Below are positions 48,740-60,102 of a stretch of 64,000 nucleotides of DNA, piece after piece; position 1 is the stretch's first letter, and the number at the start of each line of letters is the position of its first letter. Made by a program: the position numbers and the translations under genes. The stretch comes from Boletus sp. NGJ (Eukaryota > Basidiomycota > Agaricomycetes > Boletales > Boletaceae). The DNA lies in assembly GCA_019096195.1 (NCBI GenBank), contig JAGTXK010000014.1:303266-367265 (forward strand), given 5' to 3'. Under the pieces are notes generated by a model that saw only the letters and a list, made by a program, of their open reading frames with translations, was not told where the DNA came from and made no database searches.

Positions 48740-51205
48740 TCTACCTGGAAAGGGATTCCAATAAAAGAATTGTATCTGTGAATATGTAGCATCTGCGCAG
48801 GTCCGTATGTGGTCCGTATGAGTGTCGCGTCACACTGCGCTCGAGCGGTGCCCAAATAAGGCAAGTCGCTAATGCGTGCACGGTCGTCGATCGACTCCTG
48901 CGGCGTCGTCTTCGCGAATTGCGCCTCGGGAACACTCCCCCGGCTTCTCTAGTCCATGTACAATGTGTACGATGCGTCCGATTTGACCGATTCGGCCTCG
49001 ACGCGTTCGTTCGGACTGGTAAGTCCATCTGCCTCGACTAGTTCTTCTAGGTCGCGGTTTGATTCATCCATGACGACGCGGTGGGTTCGGGAACTCGAAA
49101 GGACGTCTGGGACGCTGTGGAGGTGGTGTGGATGGCCCAGGTACGTCCGTTGCTTCGCGCTTCCGCTGTTCGTGCTGACTCGCCTCATGATCAGCTAGCA
49201 CATCCGTTTCGAATCGTTTCGAGTTGCGGCGTGCTGTGCTCGTTGCGCCAGCCTTTCTGCACCTTCTCCCATGCATCAGGACGCTATTGCGAACACTTTT
49301 GTGTCGCACTTTGTCCTCGATGCCTCTCGATGCCTCCTCCTCGCCCACATGGCCTCCTGGCCTGGTACCTCGACATAACGCGTTCGCTTCCGATGCTCCT
49401 GGAACATATCCCATCGCACCCAGCGCTGTCGATAACCCACTGGCAGTCCGGATTGGTCTCGAAGACCTCCAACTCGACCTGGTCGCCCAAATGGCCTCCT
49501 GGGGTATTATCTCGACGTAGCGCGTTCGTTTCGACAATGCACTGCGTTCTATTGCCTCTGGGATGTCCTGGGGTACTGTGGGGGTTGCCTGGTACGTGCA
49601 CCTCGTAGTCTGGCTCGCTCGTCTCGTCTCCAGCTCCCAGTGGTGAATCTCTTCGACTCGTTCGCTGCGAGCCTTCGTGCTCGTGTTCTGATGCGTTCAG
49701 CAGGTGCTTGGGTCGGTTTCTCCCATCCTCATCGCCCTCAGACGCTCTCGACGTGTCCGCTTCGCCAGCAGGTCTGAGCTCGCAGCTCACCTCTCGACTT
49801 CTCACCTCCCCCTCGAGCTCGATGCTGGGGGATTTGTCTCGTCGTCGTGTAGGTTGGTCAGGTGGCGGTGGTTCCGGGAGTGGTCTAGGTACGTCTGTGA
49901 TATCCGTTGGGGTGCGCTGATCGTTCTCTTTAGGTTTCATCATCGATCGCGCTCGTGCCTTCGATGTCCACTTTCTCTCCCCCCCGATCTGCGTAACACC
50001 CATCCGTGTAGTGGCGCCGTCCCGCCGTGCTGCTCGCGCGTCTTGCCTTCGCCATGCGCATTCGCGCTGTGTCGTCGGTCTGCGCGCGTGCTGTCCGTGT
50101 GTGGTAGCATCTCGCTCTCGTGCGGAAGGGGTGATGGGGAGTTGGAACGAGGTGTGGGGACCTCCGGTGAGTCCTCCTCTGCCTCTCCACTCGTTCCCTC
50201 ATTGCGCTGATCGACTTCGTCAGCTACACTCTTCTCCCCCTCGATCTGCGCTCCACCCGGCTCGACCTGGATGCTTGCGCGGTCTTTTGACTCGTCGCAT
50301 GGCTCATCCGTTTGCGTATGTACGTCCTCCACCTCGTCGGGAGGTTCGGTGGGTTTGCTGGGTTGACGCGTCTCATCGCTGATCTCGCCGATTGCCTCTG
50401 CACACCGTGGCTCTCCCGGCATCTTCGACTCGACCGTCCCAGCCCTCGGCTCGCCACTTCGCCACCTCGCGCCCTCAGGCTTGTCGGGCGGTTCTGTGGA
50501 CTCGTCTGGATGACGCTCGTCGTCACCCGTCGTGTCTGGAGGGTTTTCCGACGGTCTCGACTCGTCGGACTTATCTGGCTGGTGGTGGTCGTGCGAAGTG
50601 CTCCGTGCACTCGCACCGGTCTTCGTCGGCCTGGTCATCTCGCGTGTAGTCAGCTCAGTGCTGCTGCCGCTCGACTGACCTGTGCACTCCCCCTCGAGCG
50701 GCATGCTCGGGGGTGCATCTGGTGTCGAGGTGGTCTCATCCTCGTTGTTGTCTGCTCCAGCGTCGTCGGTCGTTGCCTGACCATCTCGCTCCCCCGCGAG
50801 CGATGCGCTGTAGCTGGTTCGTGCGTTTGCGCCCATGGACGTGTTCACTGTGGTCGTCGCAGCGGTCTCGTCCGTAGACGTCTCCGCTCGACCTTCTGGT
50901 TCGTCGTTCGTCGTTCGAGTTCTCTCGTCAACCTGCCCTACCCTCTCGCTCGACGTCCGCTGCTCTCTGGCCCTCTCGCCGTGCGATTCCTTGTCGCATG
51001 GCGTCCTCTGCGGCGTGACTGTCGACGTGTTGTCATGGCGTTTGTGCGACTTCAAGCCCGCTGGCTCTACTGGCCCGGCACTTGTCGCATTTGGGATTGG
51101 TGTGTCAGCAGCTTTGTTGTTGGCCTTAGATATGATGTTGGGTACTGAGGGTTCTATTTGGGAGACATGGAAGATCAGATGAATGGACTTTATTGACTTA
51201 GGGAG
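48740..51205 (-). pseudogene. CpG-rich, charged reading region continuous with the gypsy integrase C-terminus
   Basis: A single minus-strand frame is open from 51205 to 49940. It begins with the integrase-like end (IFHVSQIEP at about 51172-51146) and continues into a protein dominated by Asp, Glu, Arg, Thr, Ser and Pro, with recurring Leu-Glu-Gly-Glu (PPSMPLEGE; SIELEGE in the next frame). Overlapping open frames continue to about 48741 but need shifts or introns. A block around GGHLGDQVELE appears twice in related form (near 49350 and 49480). From about 51.09 kb leftward CpG is very frequent, unlike the integrase side. I recognise no fold. It may be an expanded variable tail of pol, or unrelated DNA joined to the truncated element. 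Confidence 0.45.
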
Positions 51206-51353
51206 TCAGAGGGTGAAGGAGTGTGAGCCTGCCTAAGCAATGATTAGGTAAGGACCTAGGTTCTTCTTGAAGAGTTTCTTGGAGGCTCTAGTGGAGTGGA
51301 AGTACTTTGCTTTCATGAAGACCAGGTCACTGACTTTGAAGTCTGGTCCTGGT

Positions 51354-51645
51354 TGTAGTAGTAGTGGTAGATATGAATAGGATATGATGATTCCCATGAT
51401 TAGGACTGAGTTTGCATGAATGGGATGTGAGGGAATGAAGGGCGCAGAATTCTTAATAGTCCCCTCTGGTAGCCTTCGTACTTATACTAGTGTATACTAT
51501 TGATTTTCTAAGCTATTTACTCATCTGCAATACGAGGGGACATGCCCTTGATATTCTGGTGTTGTGCCCCTTGCTGCCATACTATATGCTCGGCCGGATG
51601 TAGCTTGTACCCCATATTTGGTATATAGCTTACTTAAGCTCAACA
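51354..51645 (-). repeat. Copia 3' LTR
   Basis: It begins TGTTGAGCTTAAGTAAGC on the minus strand and ends in CTACTACTACA. Compared with the other LTR, several CpG sites of the partner are TpG or CpA here (CGGTAG to TGGTAG, TACGAA to TATGAA, CACGAA to CATGAA). A purine tract (CTTGAGGGGGAG on the minus strand, 51646-51657) abuts it. Confidence 0.9.
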
Positions 51646-51787
51646 CTCCCCCTCAAGCCTAATGTAGGCCAAGTCTGAGAATGAGTTGACAATGTCTGGC
51701 TCTTGGTAGAGCCTTTGTCAAAATATCTGCTACCATTGTGTCTGTAGGATAATAGTCTAGTCTTATCCACCCTTCTCAGATTTTATC

Positions 51788-54700
51788 TCAGAGATGTAGA
51801 CTTTTGAGATCAAAATCTTTAGATTGCTTATGAAATTGGGCATTAGTGCCTATTGTGAGTATGGATTTATTGTCTACATATAATAATGTAGGTTCACATG
51901 GCATGAATCCAAGTTCTGTATATAGATTGCATAGCCATATCACCTCTCGTCCTGCATCAGCCATTGACGTGAATTCGGCTTCGGCAGTTGACAAGGTTGG
52001 TGCATTTCCCTTTTTGGAATGCCATGTGATGGCACCTCCACTCAGGATGAAGACATTACCATTTGTGAGAACTAAGGTCGGGGTTACTCGCGAAGCTTGC
52101 GTCTGCATAACCATGGAACCCACTGATTTCTGTATTTTGCGCATATGTGAGACTCAGATCTTTGGTTCCTTTTAGGTACCACAGTACTCTCTTTGCTGCA
52201 GTCCAATGCTCCATATCTGGATTGCTATTCAATGAGCACAGCTTATTTACCACATATGCTATATCAGGATGAGTACCAATTGTGGCATATATCAAAGATC
52301 TGGTTAACGACGCATAATTCCCATTTTGGGTAGGTGTATCATTTGTTTCTGCTTGCAGGTTGCAACTTCACATTTGGATTGAGCAGTGTAGATACTGGGT
52401 TCACATCCTGCATATTGTACTTTTTCGAGTAGTTCCTCAATATACTTTGTCTATCTTATGTAGATCGTCTCTTTTACTTGATCTTGTGTGATTTCGAGTC
52501 CGATGAGTTTATTCGGCTTGCCTAGATCAGTGATCTCAAATAGTTTATTTAGTTCCCTTTTGAGATTACTCATATGATTCTTATCACTCATAAATAGTAG
52601 TAGGTTGTCGACCCATACTGTGATAATCTTGATCATATCTCCCTCTTGTCTTATGTAGACACATGGATCGGAGTATGGTACAATCATCTGAATCATATGG
52701 TTTTTCATTTTTGTATTGAACTCTTTGTTCCATTCTCGACTGGACTGCTTTAGTCCATATATGGTCTTTATTAGTTGACATAGCTGCGATGTACCATCAT
52801 GGTAACCATCGGGCTGACTCATGTATATTTCCTCTTTTAGACGTCCATTTAGGTATGCTCCTTTAATGTCCATTTGTTGTATTTCCCAGTCCTCTGCTAC
52901 TGCTAGTGTGAAAATGGATCATATGGTTTCTAGACATACAACTGGTGAGAATGTCTTATTATAATCCATGCCGGGGATTTGGCCATATTCTCTGGCAATG
53001 AGTTGTGCCTTGTATTTCTGTAGATTACCATATTTGTTATATTTTCTGACAAATACCCATTTGTTGGATAGATATGGGTTTTCTATTTTTGGGTGCCTTG
53101 GTTAATTCCCAGATATCCATCTTATGTAATGTTTCCAACTCTGTCTCAATGGCCTTTTCACATTTTGGACATTCGGATAATCATTTGGCTTTAGCTAGAT
53201 TCTTTGGGTCTTTATTCCTGAGTGCCATTTCACTGAATGCCATGTAGATAGTTTCTGCCATAGTAATCCTAGACTCGTCTGTGTGATCACCTGGATTTTC
53301 TGGTGATGATTCCATTACTGAGTCGTCTAATTTCTGTTTCTTATTAGCATTTTGTAATGCCTCGTTATCTACATGTTTGCGCTTGGTATCCTTCCCCTCA
53401 GACTGTGGGTCCATCACTGGTGCAGGAAGATTTGTCATCAGGAATCTATAATTCCATGTGACTTTCACTGTGCGATGTTCCACATCATGATATTAGATGC
53501 CCTTTGGGCCATCCTCATGTCCTACAAAATTGTATTCTTTGGAATGGGGTGCTAACTTAGATGAATTGAGTGATTTGTCAAGAATCCACACCTTCCAACT
53601 GAATTCCTGAATGTGGGAAATATCTGGTCGACTACTGTGTCATTTTTGATAGGGCATCATGTCAGGTACTGATCGGGTAAATGTGCAATTCCTAATATAC
53701 ATTGCATGTCTCATTGCTTCAGACCAGAGCTTCTGTGGCATATTCTGGCCAGAAAGCATGGCATGTCCTAACTCTACAACAGTTCTATTCCATTGTTCCA
53801 CCACACCATTCTTGTTACGCCGGGTAACAATGTGACACGTTCCCGTATAATCCCCCTGTTGGATTATAGGACTAGCAGGACTTGAGGAAGATTACTTAAC
53901 CTCCAGAGGTCCAAATACCCTCTGACTGGGGACCAACTGCTAGCTTTACATAGAGTCCCTTGTTACCTCTACGACCAATGGCGGAGTCTCGGATTTACCA
54001 CGGAATCCCAATCCTTACACTAAGGAGGGGGCAGACCGGTGCGCAGGCCTAGGAGCAGTAGCCTTCCGTCTGCTGATTCCTAGGGCTTACTGGGCCTAAT
54101 ATCGAATGGCGGAGTCTCGGTCTTGTGCCGGTGGCGGAGTCCTGGTCTTGTTGGGTCAGTGGCGGAGTCCTGACCGACGACGACCAACCTCTGTTGGTCG
54201 TTGGAGTTGCCAAAGCTTTAGAAGCCTGTAACGGCAATGATGGCACACAAGTGCAAAGTGATGAGGAAGATGATCACGAGCACCTCCAGATCGCGGGAGA
54301 AGGCTTCTGAGGTGAAGTGGAACCTTTAGCGGGAGAAGCAGTAGATTACACGGGAAGGAGTGTAGATCTAGGTTAGAGTTACATGAAGGGCCCGCGTCCC
54401 TATTTATAGGCCTTACCCCTCTAGGGCAGGCTTCGTGACGAATATAGTAATATCTAGTCGCAGACGAGAGATTACTATAAATGGATCAAGGCATAAGTCA
54501 AATGGGGAAAGTAGGAGTACTGGGCTATGTGCGAGAGAGCATAGCCAAGGAGGCAATGTCTATGATCGGATCAAAAAGGAAGAAGGCATGTATTAATGAA
54601 ATAGGAAGGCAGTGTCCATACCAAACGGGTAGGTTCCTAAAGAGGAAGTTGTGAATAACTTTCTAGAAAGGTAGTTCCGGATGGGGCAGTGCCTGGGTTG

Positions 54701-56906
54701 GTGTCGCGGGGGAATCCCTGGTCAGAGTCGAAGAATAAGTCGTCCCATAGTCCTATGGGAGGAGAAGGAAGGGGAAAAGATGTACCCCCTTCGGTAACCA
54801 TAACAATTCTGCTCTGGCATGTAAGGTGCAGTTGTTTGTACCTTGATTCCCTTATTGAGACACCACGTGATTAGGTCATGGTTGATGTATTCATGTCCAT
54901 TATTGGTGTGTATTGCCTTTGGTAGTACCTGCTTGTGTTATTCAAGATAATTTAAATATTGTTTTACCTTGCTAGCAGTCTCGCCCTTTAGTTGTCATGA
55001 ATGAGATTGTAATGTATCGTGTCGCATCGTCAATAAATGATACATAGTATCTATATCCCTTGAGTGATGGGACCTATGTCGGTCCCCACAGATCTGTGTG
55101 AATTAACTCATCTGATAAGGATTCCCACTGGCTTCCCATTTTGGGCATTGGCTGTTGTGTGATCTTGAATTGGATGCACACAGTGCAATCGAAGTCTTGT
55201 GGACTCTCACTGATAGATAGTCTGTCAACTAGATTTTTACCATGTAGTTTTCTCAATCCACTAATATCTATGTGTCTGAGATGATGATGCCACTCAGACC
55301 AGGTATGTGCATTCTTAATCTTTATTGCCACATGTGTGGCATCATATGTGTTACTTACTATATTGAGATAGTATAGCTTCCTTTTTAGATGACCAACTAT
55401 AATTAGTCATTTCTTGTCATCATAGATTTCTAATGTTCCTCATGCACACACTGATTGTCCACCCTTGGCATTGATTCGTCCAAGTGATAGTAGGTTTTCT
55501 TGTGCATTGGGTGCATGTAGTACATTATTTAATCAAGTTTGAACAAGTTGTTCCTTAATTCATATAATGAGAATGACGGTGCCTTTACCATATATGGTAA
55601 CTGGCTTGTTACCCAATCTGGTAACCATCTTAGCTATTAATGTCTGATAGTCAACAAATGCTTTTTGTTGAGCACATATGTGTGTTGTAGCACCAGAATC
55701 TGCAATCCATGAATAAGCAGAAAATTTGGCCTCATTAGCCTCACTCACATTGCTATCTATGGTTACATGAGTGTTAAAACTCTTCTTGAGTTTGCTATCA
55801 CTATCATCACTCTTATTCTTATTGACAATCTTAGCATGCTCTTTCCCCTTTGGGATGGACTTCTTTCTGTCCTGCCCATTAGTCGTCTTTCCCTTGCCCT
55901 TATTGGCAGAATTCTTCCAACACTCGGCATCTTTGTGACCCAAACCTATCACATATACTGCATTTGGGCTTCCCCTTGAAGCAGCAATTGGCAGTGACAT
56001 GGTTGTCACATCTGCATATAGCACATTTGCATGGCTTTACTGTTTTTGGAAGTGTGGACAATGTCATCCAATCTATTCACTTGGCAACAGCGGTGGTCCT
56101 CCTTGTGGATCATGGAGACAAGGTTATTGGCCATTATGGACATGAGTCACTTGTTATCCCTAGGGCTGCTCCTAGCACCTAGATAGGAACTGATGAACGA
56201 GTTCCAGCTATTGGGAAGCAAGCAGATCATTGAATACTTGAAATCTTTCTCCTTGATCAGATATCCAGCATCAGCTAATAGCTCGCATAATTCACATAAA
56301 GGGTTGAGATGTGTTGGCAAATCTGTATCTTCATCGGCTAACTGAGTATAGTACTCATGCCTCCTCTGTCTGACGGATTCATATCCTTGAGGTTTCATGT
56401 ATATCCCTCAACACCTTCCACATCTCAGCAGAAGTGGAACAATCAGTGAGATTGTTCATCTGGTCATTTTTAATAGTAGTCATAATGACTTCCTGACTGT
56501 GTATATCCTTGCACTTTCAATCTTTGAGCGCAGCAGGATTTGTGGGTGTGGGAACTTCACCAGTCATGACTTCCCACACATCCTTCTTTTGGAGGATGAT
56601 TGCTACCTGGCATTTCCATGACTTATAGTTGTCATTGGAAAGCTTCTTAATCTTTGGGAAGGATAAAGATGAGTTGAACTGATTGTTATCGCCTTCACTA
56701 GCTACTATAGGACTTTGAGTAGAGATGGAGGTAATCAATCTGGTACTTGACAGATTTCCAGAATTGGAAGTGGTGGCATTTGCAGCAGATGCCACATTGG
56801 TAGCAGGTGGCTGTGGTTGTGACATAGATGATGGACCTTGCATAGCCTGCAGCATGGTCAGGGACTGGTCTGATTGGGCATGGCAGCATGACATGTCTTG
56901 CCACAT
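51788..56906 (-). pseudogene. Copia gag-pol polyprotein remnant
   Basis: Gag (from about 56850) reads KIKKLSNDNYKSWKCQVAII. A degraded zinc knuckle (GHKDAECWK) follows. Protease has WIADSGATTH with the DSG catalytic triplet (about 55710). Integrase has the HHCC finger (WHHHLRHIDISGLRKLHG, CTVC) and TDLWGP, but the second catalytic site reads IHTNNGHEY instead of TDNG. After the solo LTR it resumes at GVVEQWNRTVVEL. RT shows DIKGAYLNGRLKEEIYM and a WVDNLLLF active site instead of YVDD. RNase H shows GYADASFA and LSTAEAEF. Stops and shifts are spread throughout; the element cannot be autonomous. Confidence 0.88.
53813..54805. mobile_element. Solo LTR inserted in the copia integrase, 993 bp
   Basis: It begins TGTTACGCCGGGTAACA and ends GGTAACCATAACA. 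ATTCT lies on both sides (53808-53812 and 54806-54810), a perfect 5-bp target duplication. Removing it joins the copia frame as MPEQN-GVVEQWNRT, the expected integrase sequence. No internal domain or second LTR is present, so the body was lost by LTR-LTR recombination. A GGCGGAGTC unit recurs four times at 53981-54171. Confidence 0.92.
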
Positions 56907-56947
56907 ATGGTGGAATAAGTGAAGGATTCAGATAGGTCTAGAGCATG

Positions 56948-56959
56948 GGGCTCATAACC
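56948..56959 (-). other. Copia primer-binding site (initiator tRNA-Met half)
   Basis: Directly inside the 5' LTR the minus strand reads GGTTATGAGCCC. Its complement GGGCTCATAACC matches the anticodon arm of eukaryotic initiator tRNA-Met, the primer site used by copia-type elements that prime from a cleaved tRNA. Confidence 0.75.
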
Positions 56960-57259
56960 TGTAGTAGTAGCGGTAGATACGAATAGGATATGATGATTCC
57001 CATGATTAGGACTGAGTTCACACGAAGTGGGATGTGAGGGAACTGAAGGTGCACAGAACTCTTAATAGCCCCCTCTGGTAGCCTCTCGTACTTATACTAG
57101 TGTGCTCTATTGATTTTATAAGCTATTTACTCATCTGCAATACGAGGGGACAGTGCCCTCGATATTCTGGTGTTGTGCCCCTTGCACTGCCATACTATAT
57201 GCTCGGCTGGATGTAGCTTGTACCCCATATTTTGGTATATAGCTTACTTAAGCTCAACA
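56960..57259 (-). repeat. Copia 5' LTR
   Basis: A 300-bp copy of the LTR, with the same TG..CA borders as the left LTR and slightly richer in CpG. Confidence 0.9.
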
Positions 57260-57299
57260 CTGGTGATCATTTAGCATCTACAGCTCCACCAAAGACAGG

Positions 57300-59800
57300 A
57301 GCTCAGATCAGTTATCTTGCTGGTAATTGCAATAAATGCAGAGGTACTGTTTGAGAGTCTGATTCATATGTTTTGTCTGACCATCTCCTTTGGGGTGATA
57401 ACTCGAGGTGATGTGGAGGTGGATATTGAGAGCTTTTCCAAGTGAGCAGAAGAAGTGGGAGACAAACTCTGAACCTCAATCAGATGTAATGTGGGAAGGA
57501 ACTCCATGCTTAGAAAAGACATGGTGTAGGAAGAGTTTTTCCAAGTCCAGGAAAGATGCCATGTTATACATTAGAATGAAGATATACTGTTTAGATAGTT
57601 AGTCTACGATGATGAGAATAGTGGTAAATCTGGAGGATGAGGGGAGTTGCTCAATGAAATTCATAAGGATGGAGTTTCAAGGCTTCTTGGGGATAGAAAG
57701 TTGTTTTAACAACCCATAGGGTCAGTGTCTTGGAACCTTTGTGCAGGTGCAGGTGGTGTAGGAGGAGACATACTCTATGATGAACATCCTTATTCTTGGC
57801 CAGGTGTATTTGTGGCATACAAGTTTCAATGTCCAGTTTTAACTGAAATATCCAGAGAGGAGATGGTTGTGTTTATAGTGGAGGACTCAGAGTTGAAGGT
57901 CATTAACATCAGAGACATAGATGTATTTATTAAGATGGAGGAAGCTGTCTTTGTCAACAGACCACTATGAGTCAGGATTGGGGGAGGGATATATGTAGTT
58001 TGGCCAATGGGTTAGAGACAAGTGCAGATAGAATATTGCTGTGAAGTTGCTTTATATTAAAAAGGGTGCTATCTTGAAATACCAGAGCTGTGAGATATAT
58101 AGCATGGAGGAATGAAGCAAGCTATTTCTATATAAACATAGGATGGAAGTTCTGTAAATTGATGTGAGTATAGTTCTTATTCCTCTCTTTGGGGTAGATG
58201 TTCCAGTATCTAGTGAGGGCATCTGATTTGGCACCAAGATGCCTAGAGTGGAAACAGATGATCATGTGGAATTGGGAGAGGAACTCTGACCACTAGGCTT
58301 GCTAGCAGGTCAGGAGTTTTGAGGTAGTGAAGTATTCAAGGTTCTTGTGGTCAGTGATGACATTGATTGGGGTGCCAGAGCCTTCAAGATAGTGTTGCCA
58401 AGTCCAGAAGGACTCATGAACGGTGAGGAGCTCCTTATTGTGCATGTTATAGTTGAACTTTGAAGCAGAGAGTGTTTGTGAAAAAGAAGTGACTGGCTGG
58501 ATTTCTTCATCCAGGCAACAGATGGAGAGAATCCCAGTGATAGTGTAGTTGGAGGCACCAGTTTCTATTATCATCAGAGCACCTGGAGCCCAATGGATAA
58601 GAATTGAAGCAGTAGTGAAGGCATCCTTTAATGTGTGGAAGGCGGATTGACAATCATCTCTGAAGAGCCAAGATATACCTTTGCATGCCAAACAGGTCAA
58701 AGGAATGATGATGTCAGAATAGTTGGTGATGAACTACTGGTAGAAGTTGGCAAATCCAAGAAAGGATTGGATGTCCTTGACTTTCTAAGGTTTGAGCCAA
58801 TCTCGCACAGCCTGGATGTTGTTCAGAGACATTGTTAGGCTGGAAGGAGTAATGATGTAGCCAAGGTACTTGGTGAAATCTGTGGACTATTTAATTCTCA
58901 GGTTTTGCATAGAGCCCATATTTGTGGAGTCATTGAAGGACTTTTTGGACATGTTCTCTATAAGAGGTTTTGTCCATGGAGAAGATCATAATGTTGTCCA
59001 AGTAGACTATGATGCAAACATCTAAAAGATCTGTGAAGACAGTATCTACAAACTGTTGGAAAGCTGCAGGGGCATTGATAAGGCCAAATGGCATCACTAG
59101 CCACTCATAAGAGCTGTAGCATGTCCAAAAAGACATTTTCCATTTGTCTCTGTCAGCAATGCAGACCAGATGGTAGGCATGCTGGAAATTGATCTTGGTG
59201 TGTATCTTTATGTGGCTTGGAGCATCCAGAAGGTTGGAGATGCGGAGGAGTGGGTAGTGGTCTTTCTTTGTGATCTTATTAAGTCCTCAGAAGTTGATAT
59301 AAAGGCAGAGTGAACCATTTTTTTTGTGGATGAAGAGGACTGGGGTAGCATGGGTGGAGAATGAGGGATGGATGAACCCCATGGCTAGGTGTTCATTAAA
59401 AAGCATGGAGGGAACCAAGTTTGGAGGTGGAAAGGGAATAGGTGGTATCCAAGGAAGGGGAGGCTCCTTCCTCAGTGTGCTGGGAAGCTTTGTGCTTGCT
59501 GAAAACATTGGAAAAGTCATGGGAACACTGGAAAGATCAACTGATTCTAGAGGAGTGATGGAAGCAGAGCAGAGATTGCTCTTCTGGAGGTGGAGTTGCA
59601 AGCTAAATTGTATAGAACCCTCAAGATAACAGGCTAGTGTGAATACTGGAGCACTAATGAGTGCAATGGGTAGAGCTGTGCGGTTGGAAAAATGCAGTGG
59701 ATCAGATGTGGTGCTAGTCAAAGGAATGAATTCTGGAGGCTGTGGAGGAGAGCCCAGAATTGCTGGCAATTGCTGCTTAAGTGAATGGTACATGATACTG
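57300..59800 (-). pseudogene. Gypsy RT - RNase H - integrase remnant
   Basis: RT reads NF-stop-GLNKITKKD, WLVMPFGLINAPAAFQ and then VYLDNIMIFS, where the catalytic YxDD has become YLDN. RNase H continues with a CRLTVHE-like ELLTVHESF and NVITDHKNLEYF. Integrase shows FSKHGVPSHITSD-stop-GSEF and YHPKGDGQT. Several stops replace an expected Arg (CGA to TGA), including NF-stop-GLN, LQ-stop-LHKYG and SD-stop-GSE. The coding region is non-functional. Confidence 0.85.
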
Positions 59801-60102
59801 TTTGTAACTCAATTGATTAATGGATTGTGATAGGGGAGCCAGTTGTATCTTAAAACAAGGGAACAGATGAAGTCCAGTGGTGTGACATACATAGAGAGTG
59901 GTCAGAGTGATGTCACTAGTTGTGAAATAGACTGAGAGGTTGATGGCTCAGGTAATTGTACTGTTGGTAGTTCCATTGAAGGGACAGAGCTAGAGCGGAG
60001 GGATGGGATTAGGTGGAAAGTTCATATTTATTAATGGATGTAGTATCTATGAAACAATCCAGGGAACTGGATTTTACAAGTGCAGAAAAGGGTGGAATTA
60101 TA

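Larger units (their letters stand above)
51354..57259 (-). mobile_element. Ty1/copia retrotransposon, complete borders, 5.9 kb
   Basis: Two similar LTRs (51354-51645 and 56960-57259) flank a minus-strand gag-pol. The 5-bp CTGGT lies outside both ends (51349-51353 and 57260-57264), a perfect target duplication. The element sits inside the integrase of the gypsy copy. Protease, integrase, RT and RNase H follow in the copia order. A 993-bp solo LTR interrupts it. Confidence 0.93.

Noticed and set aside
50312-51148. Plus-strand ORF of 278 codons over the CpG-rich region
   Set aside because: It is the complement of the charged minus-strand frame. Its Arg/Leu/Val/Cys-rich composition is what the reverse of Asp/Glu/Arg/Thr codons produces, and it has no motif.
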